From contig JANFNE010000037.1 in NCBI GenBank assembly GCA_024867545.1, positions 372,001 to 436,000 on the forward strand: a stretch of DNA of 64,000 nt. The letters run 5' to 3'. The stretch comes from Phytopythium helicoides. Its lineage: Eukaryota > Oomycota > Peronosporomycetes > Pythiales > Pythiaceae. The position numbers and the translations under genes are program-made. The notes under the pieces were generated by a model, which did no database searches, was not told the DNA's origin, and saw nothing but the letters and a program-made list of their open reading frames with translations. Positions within the stretch are counted from its first letter, which is position 1. Each line of letters starts with the position of its first letter. Positions 21,102 to 31,551 of this stretch are shown here, in pieces.

Positions 21102-22487
21102 ATGGCGTCGCCCTTGGCCGCGGCTCCGTCCGTGCTGGGGCGTGCGCTGCGCGGACTCAAGGACTACCCGGTGGTGATGGCCATGTTCTGCCTCGCAGCC
21201 ATGGTAGAAGCCGCGGCGGAGCCCATGTACGTGCTGGCGCACTGCAGTGTGCTCGTGTCATGGCAGGTATCGGCGCAGGGCGTGGCATTCCTCGTGCGTG
21301 GGCTTGTGCAGTACGCGTGCATCTTTGCGCTCGACCTGGGACTTCTCGCGTACGGACTGGCAGAGCTGAGCTACGCTCTCACGCTGTTTCTCGTCTTCGC
21401 GGGGCTATTCTGGAGACGGATGCGGGATCCGGTAGCCAGGCAGACGTTTGCTCTCGACAGCATGTGGCAGCTTCTACCTCGAGCCCCATCGGCTGCAAAG
21501 GAAAGCTGGCTCCAGGAGGAGCTGCTGTCATTGCTGGTGCCGTTCAGCCTGCAGAGCGGAGTCAAGTACCTGCTCACTGAAGGCGACAAGTGGGTACTCT
21601 CGGTCTTTGCCACTTTTCAGAACATGGGCGTCTATGGCATTGTATTCCACCTCGGATCTCTGGTGCCTCGCATGGTTTTCTTGCCGATTGAAGAAGCAAC
21701 GAAAACCATCTTCAGCAAACTTTCGTCGTCCAACAGCGAAGCGGAGAGTGGACCGACTAATGCCCGTGGCTTGTTGCTTCTGCTGCTGAAGCTGATGCAT
21801 CTTGTGGGCCTCACGTTCTCGTGCTTCGGGTTCAACTATGCGCCTACGCTCGTACTTCTACTCTATGGTCCCGAGAAATTACGGATGGGCGTGGGCGACG
21901 CGTTGGCTGTCTACTGTGTGTACATTCATTTCCTGGGACTCAATGGTATCTGCGAGGGAGTTGTTCACGCTGTCGGCGACGAGAAACAGTTGATGCGGCT
22001 CAACAAGCTGATGGGGGCGTTTTTCGTCGTATATGCGTTGAGTGCGCTCACATTTATGCAAGTGCTGGAGCTCGGCACAATCGGGATTATCCTCGCCAAC
22101 TGCGTTAACATGGCCTGCCGCATCTCCTATTGCCTGCACTTTCTTTCCAAGAGATTCCCCTCCAAGAGCAGCGATGACAAGGGCGGAGTATCAGCATTCC
22201 TTGCTCACTCGCTACCGAATTCCATCGTTGTGGCAGCGTTTGTCGTGTCGTTTACCATTTCTTCGGTTTCTAAGAAGATGTTTCTCGCGATTCCAGATGG
22301 TGAGGGTGTGATGCAATGGTCCGAGTCATGGAGGCACCACGCACTTCACGTTGTTATTGGAGTCTTCTGTTTCGGATTAGTGTCCGCAGCACTGTTTATC
22401 AAGGAGCGCCACGAGCTGCGCAGTCAGATTGCTCTATTGAGACAGTCGCGCGCGCCAACCACTAGTGAGAAGCAACATAAGGAATAG
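21102..22487 (+). CDS. RFT1: RFT1-like Man5GlcNAc2-PP-dolichol scrambling factor (N-terminally short)
   Basis: 461 residues with many membrane segments. The RFT1 signature core TEGDKWVLSVFATFQNMGVYG..LGSLVPRMVFLPIEEA is present, as are the later INGICE.. and GIILANCVNMACRIS blocks. RFT1 acts in the ER membrane in assembly of the lipid-linked N-glycan precursor. Other RFT1 proteins are about 540 residues; this one begins with a 19-residue leader and goes directly into the DYPVVMAMFCLAAMVEAAAEPM segment, so the first two to three membrane helices are missing. Either an upstream exon was lost or overlooked (nothing similar is visible in 20828-21101), or the copy is truncated. No frame breaks. 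Confidence 0.85.
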   Translation: MASPLAAAPSVLGRALRGLKDYPVVMAMFCLAAMVEAAAEPMYVLAHCSVLVSWQVSAQGVAFLVRGLVQYACIFALDLGLLAYGLAELSYALTLFLVFAGLFWRRMRDPVARQTFALDSMWQLLPRAPSAAKESWLQEELLSLLVPFSLQSGVKYLLTEGDKWVLSVFATFQNMGVYGIVFHLGSLVPRMVFLPIEEATKTIFSKLSSSNSEAESGPTNARGLLLLLLKLMHLVGLTFSCFGFNYAPTLVLLLYGPEKLRMGVGDALAVYCVYIHFLGLNGICEGVVHAVGDEKQLMRLNKLMGAFFVVYALSALTFMQVLELGTIGIILANCVNMACRISYCLHFLSKRFPSKSSDDKGGVSAFLAHSLPNSIVVAAFVVSFTISSVSKKMFLAIPDGEGVMQWSESWRHHALHVVIGVFCFGLVSAALFIKERHELRSQIALLRQSRAPTTSEKQHKE

Positions 22488-22618
22488 ACAACGCGTGGAA
22501 GAATTCATACGCGCGTTCGAAAAGTTCGTATTAAACTCTTTATTGCGTCTAATGCACTGGGGATTGCCAACGTGATTCATTACAGCATCATGTATCGAGC
22601 TGAAATGACTTTTCGTTG

Positions 22619-24356
22619 TCAATCCTTAGGGGTAGATGATTGGAGCCATTTGAATTGGAAGCTAAAATCTGCGCCATAGTGCTGCAGTGAGTTTGCGAGC
22701 GTCTAAATCGTCCATGGTACTAGCTTTGACTGAATCCCCTCCCACTGCCTATCCAGCACGAAACCCACTTGGCGCATTGCGGATATCCCCGTAACGCGAT
22801 AGAGCACCTGATTCAAGATTAGGAGCGACAGCAACTCTAGAGTAGCGTACATGAGAATATTGTTGATCATAGACCACAACTCTTGCTCGTCTTTGCCCGC
22901 AATGGTTAAGTAGAAGGCTCGGTTGGGTAAGTAGTAAGTCGCAACCATGAGCACACCTGGAGGATAGACAAATAATTATGGCTAACGTCAAACAACAGCG
23001 CAGCGGAATTCTCTTGCCAACTACAAGCTGAACGTACAATAGAAAATTGGCATGATAACTTCAATGTACTCGATCAAGAGCACAAACTCTGTTGTGAAAA
23101 GTAGTTTTCTTGCTGCGTGTAAGAAGGCTGCTCGGCGCTGACGAGAATTGACGTTGTCGGTGCCCCAGTTACAATCTGCTGAATTCAACGTTTGAGCTGA
23201 AGGTGCTGTAGCAAACACCTTATTACTTAATCTTGATGAAGTGAGTGACTTGTCTTGGCATTTTGGACTGACAGATGCAACCTTATTTATCTTTCGTTTT
23301 ACAGGTGTTGTCGTTGCACTGCTGCTGCTCAGGTTGCTGTCTTCATCGAGAGCAACGGCCACCTCCAAGAAATTCTTCCCGCGAAGCGAATGATTAGATG
23401 GTAGCTCTGCGATGAAGCGCTGAAGGGGCTGGAATTCCAGGAAGATGTCATAGATTGAGATGCATCCCTGAACGCAATCGATGAACATCATCACCAATGC
23501 AGTCGAAACTGTTGTCGAACTCTGCATCGCCAATGAGACATAGAGGGAATTGAAGCAATCAACGTTGAAAACTAGTACCTCGGGTTTTATGTCATCGCTA
23601 TTGCCAACGAGTTTGCTCATCATGTTCCTCGCTGAGATCTTTATAATGGGAATCAAAATCATGTATGGATTCTGGAACTTTTGAGGAATCGAGTTGAATC
23701 CATAAATGAAAATCGGATAGATAAACGGCAGACAGGTCTCAAGGCATATGATGGATACTGCTCGGATAACGAACGAACGGATTGCCGCATCATTTTTGAA
23801 TTTCTTGCCACAAAAGAGGGCGAGCATGATGTCACTCGTGGTACCGTACATCGGGACGCTTGTAAGGAGACAGAATGGAACGGGCATTGGGATAAAGCTT
23901 GCAATTACGTACTCGTTCAGGAAGCAACCAAGAGCAACAACGATGCCTGACGACAGAAGTTGAAAAAACGTCATCTCCATCTTCGGTGTCATGGAGTCGA
24001 TCTGTTTGAATGTCATAAAGGCGAATGTTGTCGTTGAAAAAAGTAACGAATCCAGAAGACATAATTTGCATCACGCCCAGCACTAGGTTTCTCGAGTGGT
24101 GCAATGTCGAGTGCGACGTTTATCAGGATACACGGGATCGGTGTGGCTATGCACCAGAAGAGTACCTGGTACCACCTCGTTTGGAAATCGTATCTGTAAA
24201 ACAAGCGTAGGCGCTCGATCGAGTACTTGCCGTGCAGCTCAACCTGCACAGCCGACCACTTGCTGGCTGCAGCTTGCGCAAGCTTACTGTAGAGAGGTTC
24301 ACGGCGGAGTCGCGAACAACGGAGACACCCGCGGACGATAGGCGTGACGGAGTCAT
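22619..24356 (-). pseudogene. Membrane protein family pseudogene (most divergent copy)
   Basis: The start codon region reads ATGACTCC where relatives have ATGGACTCC. Adding the missing G gives MDSV.. and leads in frame to SKLAQAAASKWSAVQVELHGKYS. A second one-base loss in a run of six T (about 24035) separates YVFWIRYF from FAFMTFKQIDSMTP. The rest of exon 1 is open to 23038. The intron is 22957-23037 (81 bp) and exon 2 is 22619-22956. Near the C-terminus a TAG replaces a tyrosine codon (QSKLVPWTI-stop), although NSLQHYGADFSFQFKWL is still readable after it. The two single-base losses could be consensus errors; the TAG cannot be a length error. Confidence 0.8.
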
Positions 24357-24843
24357 CTCTTTTTTATGCTGTCTCAGCTGAAAGGGAATATGAACAACTG
24401 AAGTGGGATCACAACAAAAGTGCAAAAAGAATGTCGAAAGCCATTGTGCAACTGCAGAATATTCTTGGTTTGTTGTAGGCCGTGATATATTTAGGCAGGT
24501 GATCATTTGAGTGTCGTGAGTGAGCCACCTGCGTCAACAAAGAATCCTTCGGCTTTTATCAGGAACACTGAGATTAGAATGGGATAACTCTGTATAATCT
24601 CTAAGCAACTTAGTCGCCAATTGGATTATGCGGACGACGGAAGTGGACGAAGGTAGCGGACGGGAACTTCAACTGCGTCGGCGACGACCGTCAGCGACCA
24701 ACGGAAGAAGTTCAATCACCACGCCAACATGACCGCGGAGAGTGAAGGTGGTAAGTATCAACGTGATAAGTGACAGGGAGCGTGTCGAGAGAGAGACTCA
24801 TCACGATGTGGACTTGACGTCATGCCATTGGCATTCAACGAAA

Positions 24844-25733
24844 CTACTGCTCCAGCTCGCGCAGCTCGTCCAGGATGCGGTTCGCGCGAGCCTCGAGCAC
24901 CTCAGCGGTGCGTTTGCGAGTGGCTTCGTTGCGTTTCCGCAGCTCGCTTCGCTCCTTTGACAGCTGCTGCTTCAGTGAGACATTCGCTTGCTGGGCGTCG
25001 CCGAGCTCGCGCTCCAGGGCACGGCGCTCTCGCTCCAGCCCGGCAACAGCCTCTCTGTCGTCTTGAACCTTGCTCTACCCACCTAAAGTGAGTCCGTGAC
25101 CTCACTTCTCGGGTCCGTTCCCCCACCCACCTGTGCGTCTGCCACTTGCTCATTCAGCGCTCCAAGCCTGTCAGCCATCTGCCTCCTGCGGTCTTCCATC
25201 TCCGCCTTCTCCCTCCCGTTCCTCTCCTCGTCCTCCTTCTCCAGCGCGCGCTCGTCCGCCGCAACCTGTAAGAAGAACCTCTCGTTCCTCTTCCTCTCCG
25301 CCTCAATCCTAGCTCCAACTCCTTCATCAGCACCCTCTTCCCCTCAAGCTCGTCCAACTCGCTCTCACGCGCTCCGAAACCTCGCGACCTGCGCCTCCAC
25401 CGCCTGCAGTCTCGCTCGCTTCCTCATCACCGCCTCCCTCTGCTCCTCCACCACCCGCCGCAGCCGCTCCTTCACCTCCTCCTGAGCCAAAATCTCCGCT
25501 TCAACCGCGCTTGCAGCAGCCTCCTCAGGCGCCCGAGGGCCTGCGACCAGCGCCGAAAGCTCGTCCGCCAGAGTCTGCCGCCGCCGCTCGAGCGCCACGC
25601 ACGCCCTCCGCTTGGCCTGCGCACGCGCCCAACTGGTCGCGACGTCAGCCGAAGCCGCAGATTGTGGCGCTAACCGCCGACCGACGCACCGCCGCGCTAC
25701 GAGCGCCTCCACCTGCGTCAGCCGCGCCTCCAT
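24844..25733 (-). CDS. Coiled-coil protein with apparent compensating shifts
   Basis: Start MEARLTQVEALVARR at 25733. It continues as an Ala/Arg/Glu-rich coiled coil (EEVKERLRRVVEEQREAV), shifts by one base near 25369 (extra T before ESELDELEGKRVL) and shifts back near 25320 to run through RIEAERKRNERFFLQVAADE to LGALNEQVADAQ. An intron (GTGGGTGGGG.. to ..GAGCAAG) leads to the last exon, VQDDREAVAGLERERRALERE..DELRELEQ, with TAG at 24844. The two shifts nearly cancel and may be consensus errors. No domain other than coiled coil. Its 3' end is duplicated at 18590 and its promoter at 29640. Confidence 0.65.
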
Positions 25734-26208
25734 CGAGTTGAAGTGCGAGTGACGCGGCTATTAGGCGAGTTGCCTGTAGCGAGGGGAATAGAACAGTGAC
25801 GCGCACGCGTGACGACGCGGTGGCAGCGTCAGTGGGAACGGGTGACGTACGTGGGCTCATTTGCCATTGAACTGTGAGGCGGGGAGTTCCTGCTGGTGCA
25901 GTGTCCGCGCTCAACTCGTTGGTGATGCGGCGGCTGCTGCTAGGCTCGAGGCGATGGTCGTGACGATAGGTCACCCCCTTATCCATTTCGACCACAAAGA
26001 GCACGAATCGGCTCAAACTCGGTCAAAGCGCCAGCGCACAGCGCTAGATTCGCCGAGACGCCGATGTGGAACTGCGTACTCAAGCTGCTACTCAAAGTTG
26101 CTCGACAATGCTAGATGTCACGGGGTCAACTTGACAACTTGGACAAGACAGTAACGCCACACTTTTCTACTTTGACATTCGTCCGAATTCAAAACCTCTC
26201 CCACATGC
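25734..26208. other. Intergenic region
   Basis: The first roughly 110 bases (GAAGTGCGAGTGACGCGGCT.., GACGACGCGGTGGCAGCGTC) are the upstream region of the coiled-coil gene and recur at 29640-29760. The rest shows no gene. Confidence 0.4.
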
Positions 26209-26371
26209 TGAACCTTCCTTCAATTCGAGCAGCACACTGTGCTATTTCAGGTCGTCGTCATCACTTCAGCATCGTTTCTGCAGCGTGTATGCACCGACGC
26301 TACCTCCGACGGGGTCATTGTGCAAACTCTTCACAAATATAACTCTCGCTTCCTAGAAAGATGGACTTCAG
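26209..26371 (+). promoter_or_regulatory. Second orphan membrane-family promoter
   Basis: Similar to 19012-19176 before the pseudogene at 19166: shared CAATT.GAGC..., TGTGCTATTTCAGGTC and CTTCACAAATAT.ACTCTCGCT. It ends AGAAAGATGGACTTCAG, a start like MDFR of the copy at 28419, after which family coding sequence stops abruptly. From 26372 to 26746 I see nothing recognisable. Confidence 0.65.
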
Positions 26372-26746
26372 ACTGGACCACAGCAGCACAATACTAACTT
26401 CGGAATGGCTGAGCACATTCGTCGCAGCATAAATGAAGTCAAGTTGGAAATCAACGGTTTGTAGCTGTCTTTCATGTCTAAGTAGAAAAAGTGTTGTGAG
26501 CCATGCAGTATTGAGAAGTTGATAACGCCACAATGCTTGGATCTCTCCCCCAACAGTGTAAAGCTGGATCCGGACAGACGGCAATGTCTGTCTCCAATCT
26601 GGGAATATCAGATGCCTGCCACGAGCTTAATGAATGATTCAAGATGTTCAGAACGCAGTGCGGAGTGCCCCAATGTTGACGAGATCAGCTAATCAATCAG
26701 TTGAGGTACTGCATTTCATACATTATACTGCGGACCGAAACGTAGA

Positions 26747-28419
26747 TCACTTGAAGTGCAGCCACTTGAACTGAAAACTATAGTCGGCACCAAAGTGCTC
26801 CAGTGAGTTTTGCATCGCGTACATGACCCAAGACAACAGCTTCGACTGCACGATCAACCGCTGTCTGTCGAGCACAAACCCCACCTGATGCATCGCTGAC
26901 ACTCCAGTGATGCGACGAAGCACCAAATCCATGACTACAAGCGATATTAGCTCTAGAGCAGCGTACATGAGGACATTAGTGACTATGGTCCATAGTTCAT
27001 GTTTGTCGATGTCAGCGATGGTGGAATAGAAGGCTCGATTTGGTAGGTAGTATGTTGCTGCCATGAGGAGACCTGAGGATTCCAGTACGCGTTGGGTTAG
27101 ATGGTACAGCAGGATGATTCAAAGCAATTGCATTGGTGCGTATGGAGCATACTGTAGAAGACTGGCATGATGACTTCGGTGTACTCTACAAGGAGGAAAA
27201 ATTCGGTTGTGAAGAGTAGCTTCCTCGTTGCAAGCAAGAATGCAGCTTGCCCCTCGGAATAATTCAAGTTTTTTGCAGTGCACGTGTCGTTAACATTGTG
27301 CCTGCTTGCAAATAGCTGTGGAGCTATGAAAACTTTTGTGCTTACTCTCGGTCCCATTCCGATATTTGGAGGCTTAGATGCCTTCATCTGATTTGTTGGA
27401 CCGGTGACCACTGCAGCAAAACTCTACTTGTTAAGTGACATGAGGTTATCCTCTCGGTCGAGAGCACTCGCCACCTCCAAAAAGTTTTTTTCCGTGCAAT
27501 GAATGGCCGACTGGCAGCTCGGCCATAAATCGTTTCAGCGGTTGGAATCCTAGATAAACGTCGTATATCGATACATATCCTTGAACAACATCAATTAGCA
27601 TCACTACAAGTGAAGTCGAGGCTGCGGTAGTTCGTTGCATTGCTAGCGAGACGTAAATGGCGTTGAAGCAGTCAACACTGAAGATGATTTCCGCGGGCTT
27701 GATATCGTCGTTTGCACCGACGAGTCTGCTGATGATGTTCTTGGTGATGATTTTGATCACTGGTACAATAATCATATAAGGAGTCTGATACTTTGAAGAT
27801 ATTGAATTGAAGCCATAGATGAAGGCGGGGTAAACAAACGTTAGAAAGAGCTGGAAACCACTGATTCCCCCGGATCGGTTGAAAGCATCGCGAAGAATTG
27901 CATCGTTCTTAAGTCTGCGACCGAAGTAGAGTCCGAGCATGATGGCTGTTGTCACCGCAAATATAGGAGACCCAGTAAGCAGCAGGAATGGGACGGGCAT
28001 CGCGATGGCACCTGCAAGTATGTAAGCATTGATCGTGGAAGTGACAGTAGCGACAAACGATGTAGATAACACATGCCAACGTGTCATCCCTAGTGTTGGT
28101 GTCAAGTATCCGATCGGAATCAATCAATGGCAAGTGTAAAGACTGCCAGACGAACCCAGAAGACGTAGTTTGCATCACGTCCAGCACTTGGCGGAGCGAG
28201 TGGTGGAACGTCCAGTAATATGTTGACCACGAGACTCGGAATGGGAGTGACGATACACCACAGCAGAATGTGATACCAGCGTGTCTGGATTGAATAAGAG
28301 TAAAGCGCGCGCATGCATTGAAGCGAATTCTTGCCTTGCAGCTCTCCTTGTACGAGTCCCCACTTGCTGGAGGCAACTTGTGCAACCTGTCGAGCGCAGG
28401 AAACTCGTCTGAAGTCCAT
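26747..28419 (-). pseudogene. Membrane protein family pseudogene
   Basis: Starts MDFRRVSCARQVAQVA at 28419. Relative to the copy at 19166 about ten bases are missing near 28125 (VFTLAI/IGYLTP), which breaks the frame. A run of seven A (six expected; T-run at about 27486-27492) shifts it again in LHGKK/FLEV. A TAG (LNK-stop-SF) lies in the variable loop at about 27427. The intron is 27073-27152 (80 bp) with normal ends, and exon 2 (26747-27072) is open to FGADYSFQFKWLHFK. Several kinds of lesion together make it a true pseudogene. Confidence 0.85.
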
Positions 28420-29401
28420 ATTTCTAGGAAGCGAGTACGATTTTTTCTGGTGTATTTTTTCAATGAACGTTGTTGAGGCTATTATTGCTTGAATGTGGTT
28501 CCGATTGACGACGACCTGAATAGCATAGCCGTGCCCTGGCCGTCATTCACCGACGTTTCAATAAAATGAATCTCTTAGGGTCAATTTTGTTCCTGGGATC
28601 CTTGTTCTATCTATGTCTCTGGTAATCCAGTGCACCATGCAGATGTATTTATGTCTTCGCGGCCACCTTTTGCTTCACGCAATGGCGACCCGAAACAACG
28701 ACTGCACAAGTGAGACAGCAAATATTGGCAATGCCAATAACCAACTTCGATCGGCAGTCACGGAAGCGATAAGCAAACGCAGCAGAAACAAAATAGTGAA
28801 AATGCGATCGAACTTTGCTCCTTTCATTTCAACTTGCCATTTCTAACCTCGCAATTCAACCATCCAGTTGCGCCAACGTGAGAGGTCCGATGATGGTGCT
28901 AACGGGCCAGCTAAATCCGTAGAGCTAAAACGTGTGGGGAGTGCAAGTGCTGCAACCAACAGGATCTATACTATAATTTGTCGAAGTAAGCGATCCGCCA
29001 CCTTGTCTATTTACTTTCAAAAGCTAATTTCTGGTTTGGTTCAGCTTGTTGAAATAGTGTGGTGTTGTGGTCCTCCAAGAAAACGGTGGCATTTCATATC
29101 ATACCTACAGCTCCCGCGACCACGGCGACGCTGCTGTAAAATTGTGACTCTGGAGGGCTTGGTTTGTAGCATTGTGGCTTCTTTGATCATCCCCTCATTT
29201 GTTCTAGGGTTCCCTAGAAGCTCTAGGCTAGAACGGCTTTGAAGCAGTTATCTGGATATCCATTTGTGAGACAGGATGCAAGGGGTGACATGATCAGTCT
29301 AGATAGCAAAGGGGCTTCGCCTTCTCTGCATACTTCACTATTCTGGACCTCACTCCGTTGGCTTCCTCTATGGAACCCTTGTAGTGACACCACTGCATGG
29401 T
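28420..29401. other. Intergenic region
   Basis: I see no recognisable gene. A short hairpin-forming repeat TTCTAGGG-TT-CCCTAGAA lies at 29202-29219. A 124-codon frame at 28868-29242 has no recognisable features. Confidence 0.4.
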
Positions 29402-29552
29402 GAGCTGTCGGAGAACGGTGAGGTGGAAGTGTGTGCAAACGTGACACTCGAGTATGGCGGCAGCAAGTTCGTAGTACAGCCTGCGCTCGCAGATGTGTGA
29501 AGCTCTGATGATTTTAGACTCCAAGAGCCGCATCCTGATCAAATCGCTCTCC
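29402..29552 (+). pseudogene. Oxidoreductase relic fragment
   Basis: About 150 bases match the middle of the neighbouring Gfo/Idh/MocA genes (LSENGEVEVCANVTLEYGGSKF, then GATGATTTTAGACTCCAAGAG and ATCCTGATCAAATCGCTCTC), with frame losses. Compare 30530-30685. It ends abruptly at a junction with coiled-coil-gene sequence. Confidence 0.7.
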
Positions 29553-29760
29553 AAATCTCCGCCTCAACAGCGTTCACACCAACCTCCGCATCCGCCTCTA
29601 AGCCTGTGACCAGCATCAACAGCTCGTCCCCAGCGTCCGCACACAATGCCCGAGCTAGTTGAAGTGCGAGTGACACGGTTATAAAAAGATTTGCCTGTAG
29701 AGAGGAGAATACAAAAGTGACGCGCACAGGTGACGACGCGGTGGCAGCATCATCGTGATT
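29553..29760 (-). pseudogene. Relic of coiled-coil gene 5' part and promoter
   Basis: Similar to about 25490-25570 and 25735-25830: ATCTCCGCCTCAACAGCGTT, AGTTGAAGTGCGAGTGACAC, GGTGACGACGCGGTGGCAGC. Much of the first exon is missing. It is fused to the oxidoreductase fragment at 29402-29552 and lies directly before the intact gene at 29910, so it may contribute to that gene's promoter. Confidence 0.6.
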
Positions 29761-29909
29761 GGAATCGTCATCAGGAGGTGCGTGGTGGACTACATCACTG
29801 GACAAGCCATTCGTTTGCTCCTCCTCGCATTCACGAGGACGAAGCGAGGGACAGCCAGCTCACTTGCAAGTTTGCTCTCAAGTGCACACCTGTTCAAGAC
29901 TCCAGTCTC

Positions 29910-30962
29910 ATGGCCGCCACGCCTTCGATGGTTGGCTGGGGGTTCCTCGGATGCGGACGTATCACGCACGACTTCGTCACGGCCATGGCCCCGATTGTCG
30001 GCAAATCGGCGGTGCTTGCTGCGTGCGCGGCTCGGTCGCTGTCAAGTGCAGAGAAGTTTGCTGCCACGCACAGCATTGCGAAAGCTTACGGCTCGTACGA
30101 CGAGCTCTGCGCCGACCCTGACGTCGACATCATCTACATCGGAACTGTGAACACTACCCACGCCGAGAACGCGCAGCTCGCACTTCGTCATGGCAAGCAC
30201 GTTTTGGTCGAGAAGCCAATGACGATGAATGCTCGAGAGGCCGAGGAGACAATCGCCTTGGCTCGCGAGAAGGGTCTATTCTTTCTGGAAGGAGTGTGGA
30301 CGCGCTTCTTTCCGGCTGTGCGTTATGTTCGCGAGCTGTTGGCCGAAAGAGCGATTGGAGACGTGCAGTACGTGCAGTCCGACATCGGAATCGTGGTGGA
30401 TCCCGAGAGTGATTTTGCGTCGAAGCGCGCCACGGGCGGCGGTGCGCTCTTGGGCATCGGCATCTACCCGCTCTCGTTCATTGTCTTGGCTATGGGCAAG
30501 ACGCCAACCAAGGTCACGTCCGTCGGTAAGCTGTCAGAAAACGGCGAAGTGGATGTGTACGCGAACGTGACGCTGGAGTATGGCGGCGACAAGTTCGCGA
30601 CGATGCAGTACAGCCTGCGCTCGCAGATGTGCGGGACTCTGATGATTTTGGGCTCCAAAGGCCGAATCCTGATCAACTCGCTCTCCCACGCGCCGTCGCG
30701 AGTGACGTTGGTCACGTATGGCGAAAACGGCGAGCTCAACGAGACGACCTCGCAGTTTCTGCTCCCTAGGATCGCGTCGGGCGCTAACTACAACTTCCCT
30801 GGCTCGGAGGGCTTGCTGTATGAGGCTGAAGGAGCTACGGCTGCCATCCAGAACAGGCTGATCGAGGCTGCTGAGTACCCTGTGGACGAGTCGCTTGCCA
30901 TTCAGGAGATCATGGACAGGATTCGCAAGCAGCTCGGCGTGGTGTACGACGCCGACAACTAA
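29910..30962 (+). CDS. Gfo/Idh/MocA oxidoreductase, dihydrodiol-dehydrogenase type, intact (350 aa)
   Basis: ATG 29910 (MAATPSMVGWGFLGCG) matches the short N-terminus of its paralogues; the frame is open further upstream, but that part lies in relic DNA. Features: NADP-binding GFLGCGRITHDF, DPDVDIIYIGT, catalytic EKPM at about residue 98, REKGLFFLEGVWTRFFPAVRYVREL, substrate-domain GGGALLGIGIYPLSF, and the C-terminal IRKQLGVVYDADN. Likely an NADP-dependent dehydrogenase of dihydrodiols or pentoses; the substrate is unknown. A 116-base stretch (30252-30367) is identical to 35201-35316 in the copy at 34850, while flanking codons differ, as expected after gene conversion. Confidence 0.9.
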   Translation: MAATPSMVGWGFLGCGRITHDFVTAMAPIVGKSAVLAACAARSLSSAEKFAATHSIAKAYGSYDELCADPDVDIIYIGTVNTTHAENAQLALRHGKHVLVEKPMTMNAREAEETIALAREKGLFFLEGVWTRFFPAVRYVRELLAERAIGDVQYVQSDIGIVVDPESDFASKRATGGGALLGIGIYPLSFIVLAMGKTPTKVTSVGKLSENGEVDVYANVTLEYGGDKFATMQYSLRSQMCGTLMILGSKGRILINSLSHAPSRVTLVTYGENGELNETTSQFLLPRIASGANYNFPGSEGLLYEAEGATAAIQNRLIEAAEYPVDESLAIQEIMDRIRKQLGVVYDADN

Positions 30963-31029
30963 TAGGTGCATGTATGTGCATTTGACAGTTGATCCGTGTC
31001 TCAAAGACCAAATAACAACGGTTGCATCG

Positions 31030-31448
31030 AATTCTGGACTCTCTAAGGCCTTAAGCAAGTTGATGCTGCAGGCATCAAGCGCGCATATGGGTCGTTTGAA
31101 GAGCTCTGCAAAGACCCAGAAGTCGACATCGACTACGTATCCATCGTGCATCCGATGAATGTCGATCCAACTGCGGAAGCACGTGCTGGTGGAGAAACGC
31201 ATGTGCATGAACCAGGACGAGGTACAGCGACTCATCCATCTCGTACCCGAGAAGCCCCACCACGTGGCGCAAACTTTGTATACTCCGGGTCGGAGGGTTT
31301 CCTGTACGAAGACGATTCAGTCACGCGCGCAACTTGCAGAGGAGTTCGAGAACTTCCGGAGCTCCCTCTCGCGGACTCCCTCGCCACTGCGCAAATCACC
31401 AATGTCATTCGCCATCAACTCGGTGTCAAGTACGACGCTGACAATTAG
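31030..31448 (+). pseudogene. Oxidoreductase relic, internally deleted
   Basis: Fragments of the same family appear in order but in different frames: AYGSFEELCKDPEVDIDYVS, KHVLVEKRMCMNQDE, then after a large deletion NFVYSGSEGFLYEDDS and finally VIRHQLGVKYDADN with a TAG at 31446-31448. The Rossmann N-terminus and most of the C-terminal domain are gone. It lies just behind the intact copy at 29910 in the same orientation, so it is probably the remnant of a tandem duplicate. Confidence 0.75.
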
Positions 31449-31551
31449 GGGGAAAGCAGGAAGGCAATCAGTACCCACGGCTGTCAGGAAGGTAAGGATA
31501 GCATTGGAGCTTTGTTTTTGGAATGACAAGTTTGTTGTGCATGCTTCGTTA

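Noticed and set aside
1120..28419. Reassignment of TAG as a sense codon
   Set aside because: Intact genes here use TAG as a normal terminator (for example eIF2B-alpha at 43534, TMEM260 at 43663), and the TAG-bearing copies carry other lesions.
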